DNA from: Glaciecola sp964195425
Lineage (GTDB): Bacteria; Pseudomonadota; Gammaproteobacteria; Enterobacterales; Alteromonadaceae
Length of the DNA: 64,000 nt
Assembly (NCBI GenBank): GCA_964195425.1
Contig: CAXMOM010000034.1
Coordinates: 4,585 to 68,584 of the forward strand
Direction of reading: 5' to 3'
A program made the translations under genes and the position numbers. The first letter of the stretch is position 1, and every line of letters begins with the position of its first letter. The notes below the pieces were generated by a model, which worked only from the letters and a program-made list of their open reading frames with translations, searched no databases and was not told the DNA's origin. This document shows, piece by piece, positions 8,359 to 15,925 of this stretch.

Positions 8359-9696
8359 ATGAAAGTTTTATTTAAAAAAATCAGCATAGTATTAATTGCA
8401 ACTGCGAGCATACAAGCGCAGAGCGAAACCTTGGTGTTTGACCATGTCAATATTATCCCCATGGATAAGGAACACGTTCTATATGATCATAGGGTTATTG
8501 TTGTCGACGATAAAATCACCCGTATTGAGCCTTCGTCAAACACGTTAAACATCAAAGCAGACCGCATTATAGAAGGCCAGGGGCAATATTTGATCCCCGG
8601 GCTTTCTGACACGCATTACCATCAGAATGGATGGAGTATTGAAAAAGATGATTTACAATATAAATTGCTTATCGCCAATGGCGTAACTAGCGTGCTGGAT
8701 ATGGGTGAATGGGGAGGACAAGATGCCATAGCCACAAGATATCGTGCTAATAAAAAATCTACCTTGTCACCATTTTTCTCAACTGTTGGTCCCCAGTTAG
8801 ATGGCAATAATATTAAAACCCCAGAAGATGCGATAAAAATGGTGCAATTTCATCAAGACCGAGGCTACGATTTTATTAAAATTCACGGAAACATAGCCAA
8901 AGACGCATATTTCACTTTACTCGATGAAGCGGAAAAAGCCGGTATTCCAACTGTCGGTCATACCCAACGTGACAAACCCTTTGAACTCGCTTTACGAATG
9001 GCAAGTATTGTTCACGCGGAAGACATAGTAATGGCGTTTTCGGACGAGAGTAATTTAAGTGTTGTCGATATGGACGAAACACTCGCTAAAGAAATTGCCA
9101 CTCAAGTGAAAGACAGTGGTATTTATGTTGCTCCTACCCTGAGTACCGTCGCTATGATTCAGGATTGGACTGATCCGCAACGTTTTAAAGCACTTCAAGC
9201 CCGGGAGATAAATAAATACTTACCAAAGGATGACTTAGCATGGTGGCTAAGCCCAAAAAGTGACTATTTCCAGCCGTTTTTCTTAAGTGAACATGGATTA
9301 GCTTACATCGATAAAGTGATTAAAGGATCGAAAATGTTAACTGCCGCGTTACATAAAGCAGGAGTACCTTTGCTGATTGGCTCTGACAGCTTTGGTATTC
9401 AGGTTACAGGATTTTCAGTTCATGAAGATATGGAACAATTGCAAAGTGTCGGTGTTCCTCCTTATCATGTGCTTAGAGCTGCAACGGTTATGCCAGCACG
9501 TTTTCTTGGTCGAATTGCCAGTGCAGGAACCATTAACGAAGGAAAGAATGCGCAATTTGTTCTTCTTAATAAAAACCCATTGCTTGATATTAAAAATACG
9601 CGAGCCATTACCGGGGTAATGCTGAAAGGAGAATGGTTCGATAGAAGTCAGTTAGATAAAATGTTAGAGCAAGCAGAGGAAGGATATAGACAATGA
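8359..9696 (+). CDS. Exported metal-dependent amidohydrolase (imidazolonepropionase-like)
   Basis: A 445-residue protein with an N-terminal signal peptide (cleavage probably after IQAQS). The amidohydrolase TIM-barrel ligands are all present: HYH at 86-88 (DTHYHQ), the carboxylatable Lys174 in FIKIHGN, His201 in VGHTQ, His219 in VHAED and Asp343 in IGSDSFG. A beta-sandwich flanks it at both ends (start 22-75, end NAQFVLLNKNPL). GGAG lies five bases before the ATG. The family hydrolyses cyclic amides or dipeptides; periplasmic members often act on peptides or drug-like amides. The substrate is not predictable. Its end overlaps the following lipoprotein gene by four bases, so the two are co-translated. 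Confidence 0.85.
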   Translation: MKVLFKKISIVLIATASIQAQSETLVFDHVNIIPMDKEHVLYDHRVIVVDDKITRIEPSSNTLNIKADRIIEGQGQYLIPGLSDTHYHQNGWSIEKDDLQYKLLIANGVTSVLDMGEWGGQDAIATRYRANKKSTLSPFFSTVGPQLDGNNIKTPEDAIKMVQFHQDRGYDFIKIHGNIAKDAYFTLLDEAEKAGIPTVGHTQRDKPFELALRMASIVHAEDIVMAFSDESNLSVVDMDETLAKEIATQVKDSGIYVAPTLSTVAMIQDWTDPQRFKALQAREINKYLPKDDLAWWLSPKSDYFQPFFLSEHGLAYIDKVIKGSKMLTAALHKAGVPLLIGSDSFGIQVTGFSVHEDMEQLQSVGVPPYHVLRAATVMPARFLGRIASAGTINEGKNAQFVLLNKNPLLDIKNTRAITGVMLKGEWFDRSQLDKMLEQAEEGYRQ

Positions 9697-10358
9697 AATA
9701 TAAACATATTGTTGGCACACTAATCATATTATTAACGTCATCTTGTGCTGTTGTTGATAATTCCCCGAATGTAAGGGTGGGACCTGAAAAAGAAATTGAC
9801 CTAAATATCAGCGAAGATACCATCATTGATTTAAATATTTTTGCAGGTGAAGTCGTTATTGAAAGTTCACCAGATCAGCAATTAAGAGCAGAAATGACTG
9901 TAGAATGCCCTGGCATTAAGAGTAAATGTGCCAAGCGTATGTCTGGATTAGAATTTGTCTCTTTTGGCGAAGACAAACATCTAACGTTGACCACCAATAG
10001 AGATTCATTCATGCAAGATTACAACGCGACACTTAAACTAAGGTTGTTAATCCCTAAATCTGAGCAGCTTAATATTAACCTAGACGCCGGTGAACTTAGG
10101 GTAAATAACATAGATTCTTGTTTAAACATCGATATGGCTGCAGGCGACGTAAATATCAATATGTCTTATTCCATGATTGCTTCTGTCAAACTTGACACCG
10201 CACTTGGTGAAGCATCGCTCAACGTAAATGGACTATATCAGAATGGAAATCGGGCGTGGTTAGTTGGTGAAGAAGTTAATTGGAATCAAGGAATAGGCGG
10301 CTGTCATTTAAAAGTTGATTTACAAGCGGGTGAGATATCAGTGAAGCTAGAGAGCTAG
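9693..10358 (+). CDS. Lipoprotein with beta-helix/adhesin-like fold (DUF4097-like)
   Basis: A 221-residue lipoprotein: signal peptide with lipobox TSSC and acylated Cys18. After that come repeated short strands of the type I-D-L-N-I-x-A-G-E-V (about 45-55, 128-138, 150-160, 205-215), the recurring G-D/E-V pattern of DUF4097-like beta-solenoid proteins. A Cys pair near residues 70-75 (VECPGIKSKC) could form a disulfide. The four-base overlap with the amidohydrolase gene suggests a membrane-anchored partner or a shared regulon. I do not recognise a specific function. Confidence 0.65.
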   Translation: MKYKHIVGTLIILLTSSCAVVDNSPNVRVGPEKEIDLNISEDTIIDLNIFAGEVVIESSPDQQLRAEMTVECPGIKSKCAKRMSGLEFVSFGEDKHLTLTTNRDSFMQDYNATLKLRLLIPKSEQLNINLDAGELRVNNIDSCLNIDMAAGDVNINMSYSMIASVKLDTALGEASLNVNGLYQNGNRAWLVGEEVNWNQGIGGCHLKVDLQAGEISVKLES

Positions 10359-10404
10359 TTTTATAATGATTAAGGTTATGTGCCACTGTGAAAGTTTAGT
10401 TAGA

Positions 10405-10470
10405 CTAGAGTCTTCGTCTCATTTTCAATCTCGTTAGGTTTGGCTATATTATCTCCTACGAAGAGTCTAG
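10405..10470. repeat. Imperfect 13-bp inverted repeat
   Basis: CTAGAGTCTTCGT (10405-10417) is matched by ACGAAGAGTCTAG (10458-10470), twelve of thirteen bases complementary, with a 40-base loop. It lies between the lipoprotein gene and the FG-GAP gene. There is no T run after it, so an ordinary intrinsic terminator is unlikely. It could be an operator or the end of a small mobile relic. Confidence 0.55.
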
Positions 10471-10556
10471 GGAAATTAGACCATTACATACGATTAGAAT
10501 AATAAAAAGCGGCACAATGAAATGCATACCGCATAAACAATATAAGAGGTTACAGC

Positions 10557-11837
10557 ATGTCAAATGTAGTAAGACAATTTTCAAATCATTGCTTTTTTGA
10601 ATTGAAGTTTAAAATCCCCTTTATTATCTGCCTACTGATGATAATAGTCGCACCGTTATCCGCGGAACCTGAATACAAGCAACATAAGCTCTTATCTGAG
10701 GATGGCGCAACTGAAGACGGTTTTGGATATAGCGTCGCAATTTCTGGTAATACTGCATTAGTAGGCTCGAACAAATCAGATAGTGAAATTGCTGGCGATG
10801 ATGTCGGGGCGGCTTATATTTATACATTAACTAATAATGGTTGGCGTCAGCAGGCGAAATTGACGGCTGAAGATGGTCTAGCCGGTGACACATTGGGCGG
10901 AAATGTCGCGCTTTTTGAAAATATAGCTGTTGTTGGGGCAATTGGCGATGATGGTAATGGTGAAAACTCTGGGGCCGTGTATGTTTTTGAGCGAACAGGT
11001 TCTGATTGGACGCAACAAGCCAAACTCATTGCAAACGATGGGGCTAAAGGAGACGCATTTGGTCAAAGTATCGCTGTTTCATCTAATACTATTGTCATTG
11101 GTGCGCCTCATGAAGACGCTAGCGGTGATGGTTCCGGCTCTATATATATCTTTAATCGTATAGGTTCAAAGTGGAGCCAACGAGCTAAACTTAATGCTTC
11201 AGATGGACTAGCGGGCGATTTATTTGGAATTAGTGTTGCCATTTTTAAGGATACCCTGCTTGTTGGAGCGGATTTACATGATGCAAAGGCGACTGATGCC
11301 GGTGCAGTCTATGTTTTTACTAAAGATGACGCCAGTTGGCGTCAGCAAGCGAAGTTAATGGCTGAAGATGCTGGCGAAACAGATATATTTGGCGTCCGAG
11401 TTGCTTTACATGGTGATACTGCACTGATATCTGCTCGTAGAGATGATGATGACGTTATGGGTGTTGATGCCGGTTCAGCATACGTATTTGTTCGCACTGG
11501 GACAAAGTGGCTTCAACAGGCCAAACTGACTGCCCCTGATGGCAGCTCGGACGACCGATTTGGTCGTGGCGTTGCGTTATCGGAAAATACGGTAATCGTT
11601 AGTGCTATGCACCAAGATGATAAAGGAGAAAATTCAGGATCAGCTTATATATTTATACGAACGAATAACTCTTGGCATTACAAAAGTCAGATTACCGCAG
11701 CGGATGCTGATAAAGGTGATTTATTTGGCTGGAATCTTGCGGTGTCTAATAACACCTTGTTGGTTGGCGCTATTAAGAATGACGATAAAGGCACGGATTC
11801 GGGCTCAGCTTATGTTTTTGAAATGCACAATGAGTGA
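10557..11837 (+). CDS. Secreted seven-repeat FG-GAP beta-propeller protein
   Basis: A 426-residue protein with a hydrophobic export signal at about residues 20-36 ending in LSAEPE. It then has seven consecutive repeats of about 55 residues. Each runs K/Q-L/I-x-A-x-D-G-x-x-G-D-x-F-G-x-x-V-A-hydrophobic-x-x-N/D-T-hydrophobic-V-G and ends in S-G-x-A-Y-V-F. The acidic loops resemble integrin-type Ca-binding FG-GAP blades, and seven repeats would close one propeller. AGAGG lies seven bases before the ATG. Such proteins occur on the surface of marine bacteria. Function, ligand and partner are unknown; the gene stands alone in the accessory patch. Confidence 0.8.
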   Translation: MSNVVRQFSNHCFFELKFKIPFIICLLMIIVAPLSAEPEYKQHKLLSEDGATEDGFGYSVAISGNTALVGSNKSDSEIAGDDVGAAYIYTLTNNGWRQQAKLTAEDGLAGDTLGGNVALFENIAVVGAIGDDGNGENSGAVYVFERTGSDWTQQAKLIANDGAKGDAFGQSIAVSSNTIVIGAPHEDASGDGSGSIYIFNRIGSKWSQRAKLNASDGLAGDLFGISVAIFKDTLLVGADLHDAKATDAGAVYVFTKDDASWRQQAKLMAEDAGETDIFGVRVALHGDTALISARRDDDDVMGVDAGSAYVFVRTGTKWLQQAKLTAPDGSSDDRFGRGVALSENTVIVSAMHQDDKGENSGSAYIFIRTNNSWHYKSQITAADADKGDLFGWNLAVSNNTLLVGAIKNDDKGTDSGSAYVFEMHNE

Positions 11838-12518
11838 TGCGGTTGAATTAGCGGAACACGTCAGTAAAGGATTGTATTCAATTATTTATAATAATTTTCT
11901 TGCTAATCTGTTTTTTAACGACCGAAATTCAACATCCCTTAAGTCAACTATGTCGCATCTCCTACCATCATAAGTAATGACACGACTGACAGCTATGGTG
12001 CAGACTGTGTTATTGCATAAATCCCTCGACTGTTCGCAATGGTGATAAACAAGATCATTAAAAACAGTTTTTTTGAGCCGCAGTTATTACCGCAACTAGG
12101 GTAAAATTGCACAGCCACCATTAAACAGAATCGCTTGGTAATTAAGAAACGACAAAGTCGCTTGGTGTTAACATATTAAATATATTGGCTAAAACTCGAC
12201 CTGACACAATTTAATTCAAGAACGACATCAGATCGCACAATCGCCAGCAGTTCAATAACCTATGCCAACGAATCAAAATTGGAAGAACGGAGACATTAAT
12301 GCCTTAAGTCATTTCTTCATTTATAAGTAAAAAGTGGCTAGGGTTTCATGGGAACATCAGTTTTATTTGGACTGACAAGTTAGAATCGTTTTAAGAGAAT
12401 AAAGCAATAATTTTTAGCCTATATCTTTATTCAAATACAAATGGTCACACCATGGTCACAAGCTCCAAATTATGGAGAAATATGTCGCATGGGCTACAAG
12501 TCAAAACCGCTCAAAAAA
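11838..12518. other. 680-bp gap without a convincing gene, next to the tRNA 3' end
   Basis: No open frame with family resemblance, no integrase and no strong terminator were found. A short frame continuing past the FG-GAP stop (to 11973) has no start signal or recognisable content. The only structured elements noticed are the ATGGTCACA direct repeats listed separately and CTCCA/TGGAG (12463-12477). The base pattern is non-coding in appearance and may be the eroded end of an island. Confidence 0.5.
12441..12460. repeat. Two ATGGTCACA direct repeats, 11-bp period
   Basis: ATGGTCACA occurs at 12441-12449 and again at 12452-12460, about one helix turn apart, 59-78 bp beyond the 3' end of the tRNA-Arg gene. 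The core GGTCAC appears once more in inverted orientation in ACGTGACCAAC near 12656-12666, on the other side of the tRNA. Spacing on one face of the helix fits a protein-binding arm, for instance of a tyrosine recombinase or excisionase. That role is inference. Confidence 0.4.
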
Positions 12519-12594
12519 TGGCCGACCCTGCGAGACTCGAACTCACATTTCCAGCTTAGGAGGCAAGTGTTCTATCCTGTTGAACTAAGGGTCG
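12519..12594 (-). tRNA. tRNA-Arg (anticodon CCT)
   Basis: On the minus strand the 76-base gene has a 7-bp acceptor stem (CGACCCT/AGGGTCG), a D stem (GTTC/GAAC), anticodon loop CTCCTAA giving anticodon CCT, a T stem (GTGAG/CTCGC) with loop TTCGAGT, discriminator G and an encoded CCA. It reads the rare AGG arginine codon. One oddity is a T-T mismatch in the middle of the anticodon stem (CTTGC against GCTGG). Flanking AAAACCGCT (12503-12511) and AGCGGTTTT (12597-12605) are complementary, so leader and trailer of the precursor could pair. Six T residues follow the CCA on the transcribed strand. Confidence 0.93.
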
Positions 12595-12607
12595 AAAGCG
12601 GTTTTTA

Positions 12608-12636
12608 AGTATATTGCAGCAAAAACAAAGTGAAAA
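12608..12636 (-). promoter_or_regulatory. Probable sigma-70 promoter of tRNA-Arg
   Basis: On the minus strand TTTTCA (12636-12631) and TATACT (12613-12608) are 17 bp apart. Transcription would begin near 12601, only a few bases before the mature 5' end at 12594. The -35 is a 4/6 match, the -10 a 5/6 match. Confidence 0.5.
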
Positions 12637-12827
12637 CAAGTTCGACCTGTACCCTACGTGACCAACTTTAGCAATGAATGGTACCTTAGGAGGGGCAGCC
12701 CTATTCAGATGTGCTAAAGGGACTTCACTGTATTATGAGTACCTTCTGAGTAGTGTACAAGACAACATTGTGATTAATATAGAATTAAATTAGTTAATTA
12801 GATAAGCGCTTATGATAAACGCCACTG

Positions 12828-13988
12828 CTATTGTCTTGATACATAGTCGTTAGGCTGCACGTTACCAAGCAAGCTGCGATCTGAAGCTTCTACCGTGGCG
12901 GTGTCGCTATACACTTGGCGCACGACTAATTTGGTGGGGTGCAGTTCAAATTGTCGATATTGTTGGCCAAAGGTGTCGGTTACTTGCTTTACATTAAACA
13001 AAGTAAGTTGGTCGCCTGCTTGTACTTGATGGGTGCGGCCCAAGTTAATTTGTAATTGATTATTGGCAACTGCCAGCACTCTTCCCATGGTGGGTTGGCA
13101 CATGGCAAATTCCTCAAGATCGGTAATACTTTTTTGCAGCATGTTACTAATGTTTTTACCATATTGACCGCGCCAAAAAGCTTGGGAAGCGACATCAACT
13201 GTTTTATTAAATTCATAAGTCCATGGGGTAACACTTTCGTATTGCTGCGAATATAACGACTGACCAGTAGCCCCATTTATTAATGATAGGGTAAAATTAA
13301 AACTGCGCACGCTGCTACTGCCTTGAAATGGGTTAAAGGCCGAGGCTTCAAATCGCTGTACTGAAATATCGTCAATCACCATTGTGATCACGTATTGGGT
13401 ATTAGTTTTATTAGCCAGTGACTGTGCTTGTAGCGATACGTCTGCTTTTTGCCATTCAAATACATAAGGTTCAACGTGTGACACCGTCATACTAGGGGTA
13501 AGTTTATCCATCATTTCTTTAAATTTAAGCGCGCTTACTTTGCCTAATGCTTGCACTTGACCGTCGCTCGCTTGGGCGGCAAAACGAATAGGGAAGTAGG
13601 TGGTTGATAGTTTTTTAGTATAGTCTGCAGCGCTACAAGAGGTTTCTTGTGCAAAAATATCGGCGCGTATCGATACCGACACTATGCCGTCTTGATATAC
13701 TTCATCAATTAATTGAATGGTGTTAACTTCACCTGTTGCTCTTATTTCTAAGTGATCGTCCATTAATAGACCATTCGTCATTTGTTGCACACTTCTAACT
13801 GATGCACCGGCAAATAGAAGTGCTTGCTTAATCGCTTCTTCGGTGGCTTCTTTACGAGCACCGTTTTTGTCGCCATTAATAACTACTGCTTGTCCTGTGG
13901 CGCTAAACCAGGCTGCCTGGGCTAGTTGTGTACTTTGAAGTATGCAAAACATTGCACATATCCCAACGCGTATAATGACCTTTTGCAT
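12828..13988 (-). CDS. flgT: Flagellar assembly protein FlgT (H-ring)
   Basis: A 386-residue exported protein with a signal peptide ending QLAQAAW. The start at 13988 is preferred to the upstream ATG at 14027 because GGAG stands six bases before it. The N-terminal domain contains the FlgT signature GKNGARKEATEEAI-like run (GDKNGARKEATEEAIKQAL), then a middle domain and a C-terminal SH3-like part ending LGNVQPNDYVS. In Vibrio, FlgT builds the H-ring round the basal body with FlgO and FlgP and helps place the MotX/MotY T-ring. It faces away from flgP, with opposed promoters between. No FlgO gene lies beside it, unlike the Vibrio cluster. Confidence 0.9.
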   Translation of the reverse strand: MQKVIIRVGICAMFCILQSTQLAQAAWFSATGQAVVINGDKNGARKEATEEAIKQALLFAGASVRSVQQMTNGLLMDDHLEIRATGEVNTIQLIDEVYQDGIVSVSIRADIFAQETSCSAADYTKKLSTTYFPIRFAAQASDGQVQALGKVSALKFKEMMDKLTPSMTVSHVEPYVFEWQKADVSLQAQSLANKTNTQYVITMVIDDISVQRFEASAFNPFQGSSSVRSFNFTLSLINGATGQSLYSQQYESVTPWTYEFNKTVDVASQAFWRGQYGKNISNMLQKSITDLEEFAMCQPTMGRVLAVANNQLQINLGRTHQVQAGDQLTLFNVKQVTDTFGQQYRQFELHPTKLVVRQVYSDTATVEASDRSLLGNVQPNDYVSRQ

Positions 13989-14064
13989 ATTGTCTCCGCA
14001 AATAAATAGATTCTTATGCAGGCGCAAAACTTAATGGGCCTTGTATAATTATTCCTTAGGGTTA

Positions 14065-14080
14065 TTCAAGATATGTGCCA
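14065..14080 (-). promoter_or_regulatory. Weak sigma-54-like site before flgT
   Basis: On the minus strand the sequence is TGGCAC-ATATC-TTGAA. The -24 element is perfect and the spacing correct, but the -12 GC is GA. It would start transcription near 14053, 66 bases before the flgT start. Doubtful alone, plausible given the other sigma-54 sites around flagellar genes here. Confidence 0.35.
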
Positions 14081-14177
14081 TTAGGGTATGTGTTACGGCA
14101 TTATTGTGAATACTGATGGGGTTCGCAAATGAACTACGGCGTATATTTTAAAAATGGCTCACGAAAATTAAGATAAA

Positions 14178-14193
14178 TGGCACAAGCTTTGCT
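14178..14193 (+). promoter_or_regulatory. Sigma-54 promoter of flgP
   Basis: TGGCAC-AAGCT-TTGCT matches the -24/-12 consensus fully. The -12 base is 14192, so +1 is near 14204. That is inside the AAGGAG at 14201-14206, which leaves an unusually short leader and weakens the ATG at 14218 as the real start. Confidence 0.85.
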
Positions 14194-14217
14194 AACACAT
14201 AAGGAGTTAGTAATAGA

Positions 14218-14742
14218 ATGGACGGCTATATGAGTAAACAAGAAGCAAAACCAGCGGTATCAGTGTTTAGGGTCAACAGAAAGTTATTGCTTCGCGCTAG
14301 CTTTATTGCGCTAGCATTAAGCTTAACAGCATGTGATAGCCTGATCACCAAACATGTCGAATGGGAGACTATAGAGCCTGAAAACTATCCGGTCCTTAAT
14401 GCAGTCGGTTATGCGCCTATAAATGCTCAGATTGGTTTAGACCCATCGTCAAAACGCTTAATGGCGATAAAAGCATCTAAACTTGACGCTTATCGCGAGC
14501 TCGCAGAACAAGTATATGGCCAAAAAGTTGACGGTGAACAAGAATTATCCAACCTTATTTTAACTAACAACAACCTCAAATCATCGGTAGAAGGTGTTAT
14601 ACGAGGGGCAAGAGTAGTTAAAACCTACCCAGTAGGAGATGACACTTACGCAACCGAATTAGAACTAGATATGCAGACTGTACATAATATCTATTTATCG
14701 ACTGCGCAGCCCAAACGAATTCGTAAAATAAGCTATTATTAG
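14218..14742 (+). CDS. flgP: Flagellar outer-membrane lipoprotein FlgP (LPP20 family)
   Basis: A 174-residue lipoprotein with lipobox SLTAC (Cys39 in this frame). The mature part holds the LPP20-type stretch GYAPIN followed by LMAIKASKLDAYRELAEQVYG, the conserved alanine-rich helix of FlgP. Vibrio and Campylobacter FlgP forms basal disks or H-ring parts at the outer membrane and is needed for motility. The ATG at 14218 lies 11 bases from AAGGAG; the in-frame ATG at 14230 would give 170 residues and fits the sigma-54 start site better. The gene ends shortly before a strong two-way terminator. Confidence 0.88.
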   Translation: MDGYMSKQEAKPAVSVFRVNRKLLLRASFIALALSLTACDSLITKHVEWETIEPENYPVLNAVGYAPINAQIGLDPSSKRLMAIKASKLDAYRELAEQVYGQKVDGEQELSNLILTNNNLKSSVEGVIRGARVVKTYPVGDDTYATELELDMQTVHNIYLSTAQPKRIRKISYY

Positions 14743-14782
14743 TTAGGCCGCGGATGTTTGGTGTAATGCCTAAACATCAACA

Positions 14783-14832
14783 AAAAAAAGATATAAAAAA
14801 AGCGCATAAGCGCTTTTTTTATATCTTTTTTT
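14783..14832. terminator. Bidirectional intrinsic terminator between flgP and flgN
   Basis: A perfect 23-bp stem with loop ATAA: seven A, GATAT, seven A, GCGC, then the complement, ending in seven T. Read from either strand it gives a GC-core hairpin followed by a T run, so it can end both flgP (plus) and flgA-flgM-flgN (minus) transcripts. Confidence 0.92.
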
Positions 14833-14847
14833 ATTGAAAATTTCTAG

Positions 14848-15279
14848 CTATGCAGATACACCTTTAGATGAGCTGTCGCCGTTAGTGCGTCCTGAGCGGT
14901 CGTATGTCATCGACTCTTTTGCTCTTAGTTCCATCATAAAGTTGCGTAAATGCACTAGGCGAAGTTGGCCTTGCTCAACCGACTTAGCATTGATTTGAGT
15001 TAAGTACTTACACTCAAACAATACTTGCTTACAGTCTTGTAGCAATGCCTCACATGATTCTGGTATTGCTTCCTTCGCTATTCTGCGTTTGTAGAGCGTA
15101 TCCACAGCAGAATCTTGCGCTTCAATTTTGTCTAGCAGGTCCTGTTTGCTATGCAGAAGCTGCATAAGCTTTTCAGGCTCTCTTGAACTAATTAAATGAA
15201 GCTCTTGTTCGAGTAAGGTTTTTAGCTCTTTTAAGAAAACAAGCTGAGATGTTATTGCGTTTTCAAGACTTGTTTTCAT
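14848..15279 (-). CDS. flgN: Flagellar export chaperone FlgN
   Basis: A 143-residue, mainly helical protein. FlgN binds the hook-filament junction proteins FlgK and FlgL in the cytoplasm and delivers them to the export gate. Heptad-rich helices occupy most of residues 1-120 (for example FLKELKTLLEQELHLI), as in the family, with a polar tail rich in Ser and Gly. It starts six bases after the flgM stop, so the two are co-expressed. Identification rests on size, helical pattern and the flgM-flgN pairing, which is standard in gammaproteobacteria. Confidence 0.88.
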   Translation of the reverse strand: MKTSLENAITSQLVFLKELKTLLEQELHLISSREPEKLMQLLHSKQDLLDKIEAQDSAVDTLYKRRIAKEAIPESCEALLQDCKQVLFECKYLTQINAKSVEQGQLRLVHLRNFMMELRAKESMTYDRSGRTNGDSSSKGVSA

Positions 15280-15285
15280 AATCGA

Positions 15286-15618
15286 TTACGCCTTTATGCC
15301 GAGTATCTGAGATTCAAGAACTGCGATTTTCTTTGCTAGTGCTTCTGGGTTAATTTGATATTCCCCATCGGCGATAGCTTTTTTCAAGCGCTCTACCTTC
15401 TCTTGATTAACTGGTGCTTCTGCACCTTTCTTTTGTACATCCGCTAGTTGCTGCGCAGATGCGGTCAAAGACACTGAATCTGTTTTAGTTGGCATGACAG
15501 ACTGACTAGCAGCTTCTTGCTTGGCGGCACCACCAGCTTGGTTCTGAACTTGTTGTTGAGCAAGTTTAGACGCGTCTAACTGTGGATTATTCGTATTGTT
15601 TACATTATTTATTGACAT
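15286..15618 (-). CDS. flgM: Anti-sigma-28 factor FlgM
   Basis: A 110-residue protein whose C-terminal half carries the FliA-binding helices (VERLKKAIADGEYQINPEAL, about 75-94, then AKKIAVLES). The N-terminal half is Gln/Asn/Ala rich and probably disordered, as in secreted FlgM. It holds FliA inactive until the hook is complete, then leaves through the export apparatus. AGGA lies five bases before the ATG. Its own sigma-28 promoter stands just upstream, giving the known feedback loop, and it may also be read from flgA. Confidence 0.93.
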   Translation of the reverse strand: MSINNVNNTNNPQLDASKLAQQQVQNQAGGAAKQEAASQSVMPTKTDSVSLTASAQQLADVQKKGAEAPVNQEKVERLKKAIADGEYQINPEALAKKIAVLESQILGIKA

Positions 15619-15651
15619 AAATTCCTACCACTAAGATTACCTCTGTAAAGG

Positions 15652-15678
15652 GTATCGACCGGCTTTGCGATTTCTTTA
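15652..15678 (-). promoter_or_regulatory. Sigma-28 (FliA) promoter of flgM
   Basis: On the minus strand TAAAGAAA (15678-15671) is followed, after 11 bp, by GTCGATAC (15659-15652). The consensus is TAAAGTTT-N11-GCCGATAA. The same wording occurs before the first and third flagellin genes in this window, which supports a true site. Confidence 0.88.
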
Positions 15679-15925
15679 GAGTTGTATGACAAAAAAATGC
15701 CACTTTCTCCATACATCACTGCAAAGCCTGAAGACTGGGTATTTAATATACTATGTTAGTATATTTTTTAGCGCTTGTTTACTTTGTTAAACATTTTTTA
15801 AAGCTAAAAGCCCTAAAACCATCTTTGCTATATGAAGCTTGCAATCTTCGTACCATGCTCGTAATTTGCAAGGATCTTTGCTAATCACTCTACTGCCTGC
15901 TATGCACATATTATAGCAACTATCT
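15679..15925. other. flgA-flgM gap with AT-rich hairpin
   Basis: No gene is seen here. AATATACTA-TGT-TAGTATATT (15745-15765) is a perfect 9-bp inverted repeat followed on the plus strand by T residues. On the minus strand, the direction of flgA, it lacks a following T run, so it may slow rather than stop transcription into flgM. Confidence 0.5.

Noticed and set aside
11602..11973. 123-codon frame overlapping the FG-GAP gene end
   Set aside because: Most of it is the shifted reading of the last propeller repeats; the tail beyond 11838 has no support.
12802..12813. Palindrome ATAAGCGCTTAT after flgT as a terminator
   Set aside because: No loop of usable size and no T run in the direction of flgT.
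15688..15702. Minus-strand TGGCAT plus T-run plus GTC before flgM as a sigma-54 site
   Set aside because: No GC at -12 and wrong spacing; the sigma-28 site at 15652-15678 explains flgM expression.
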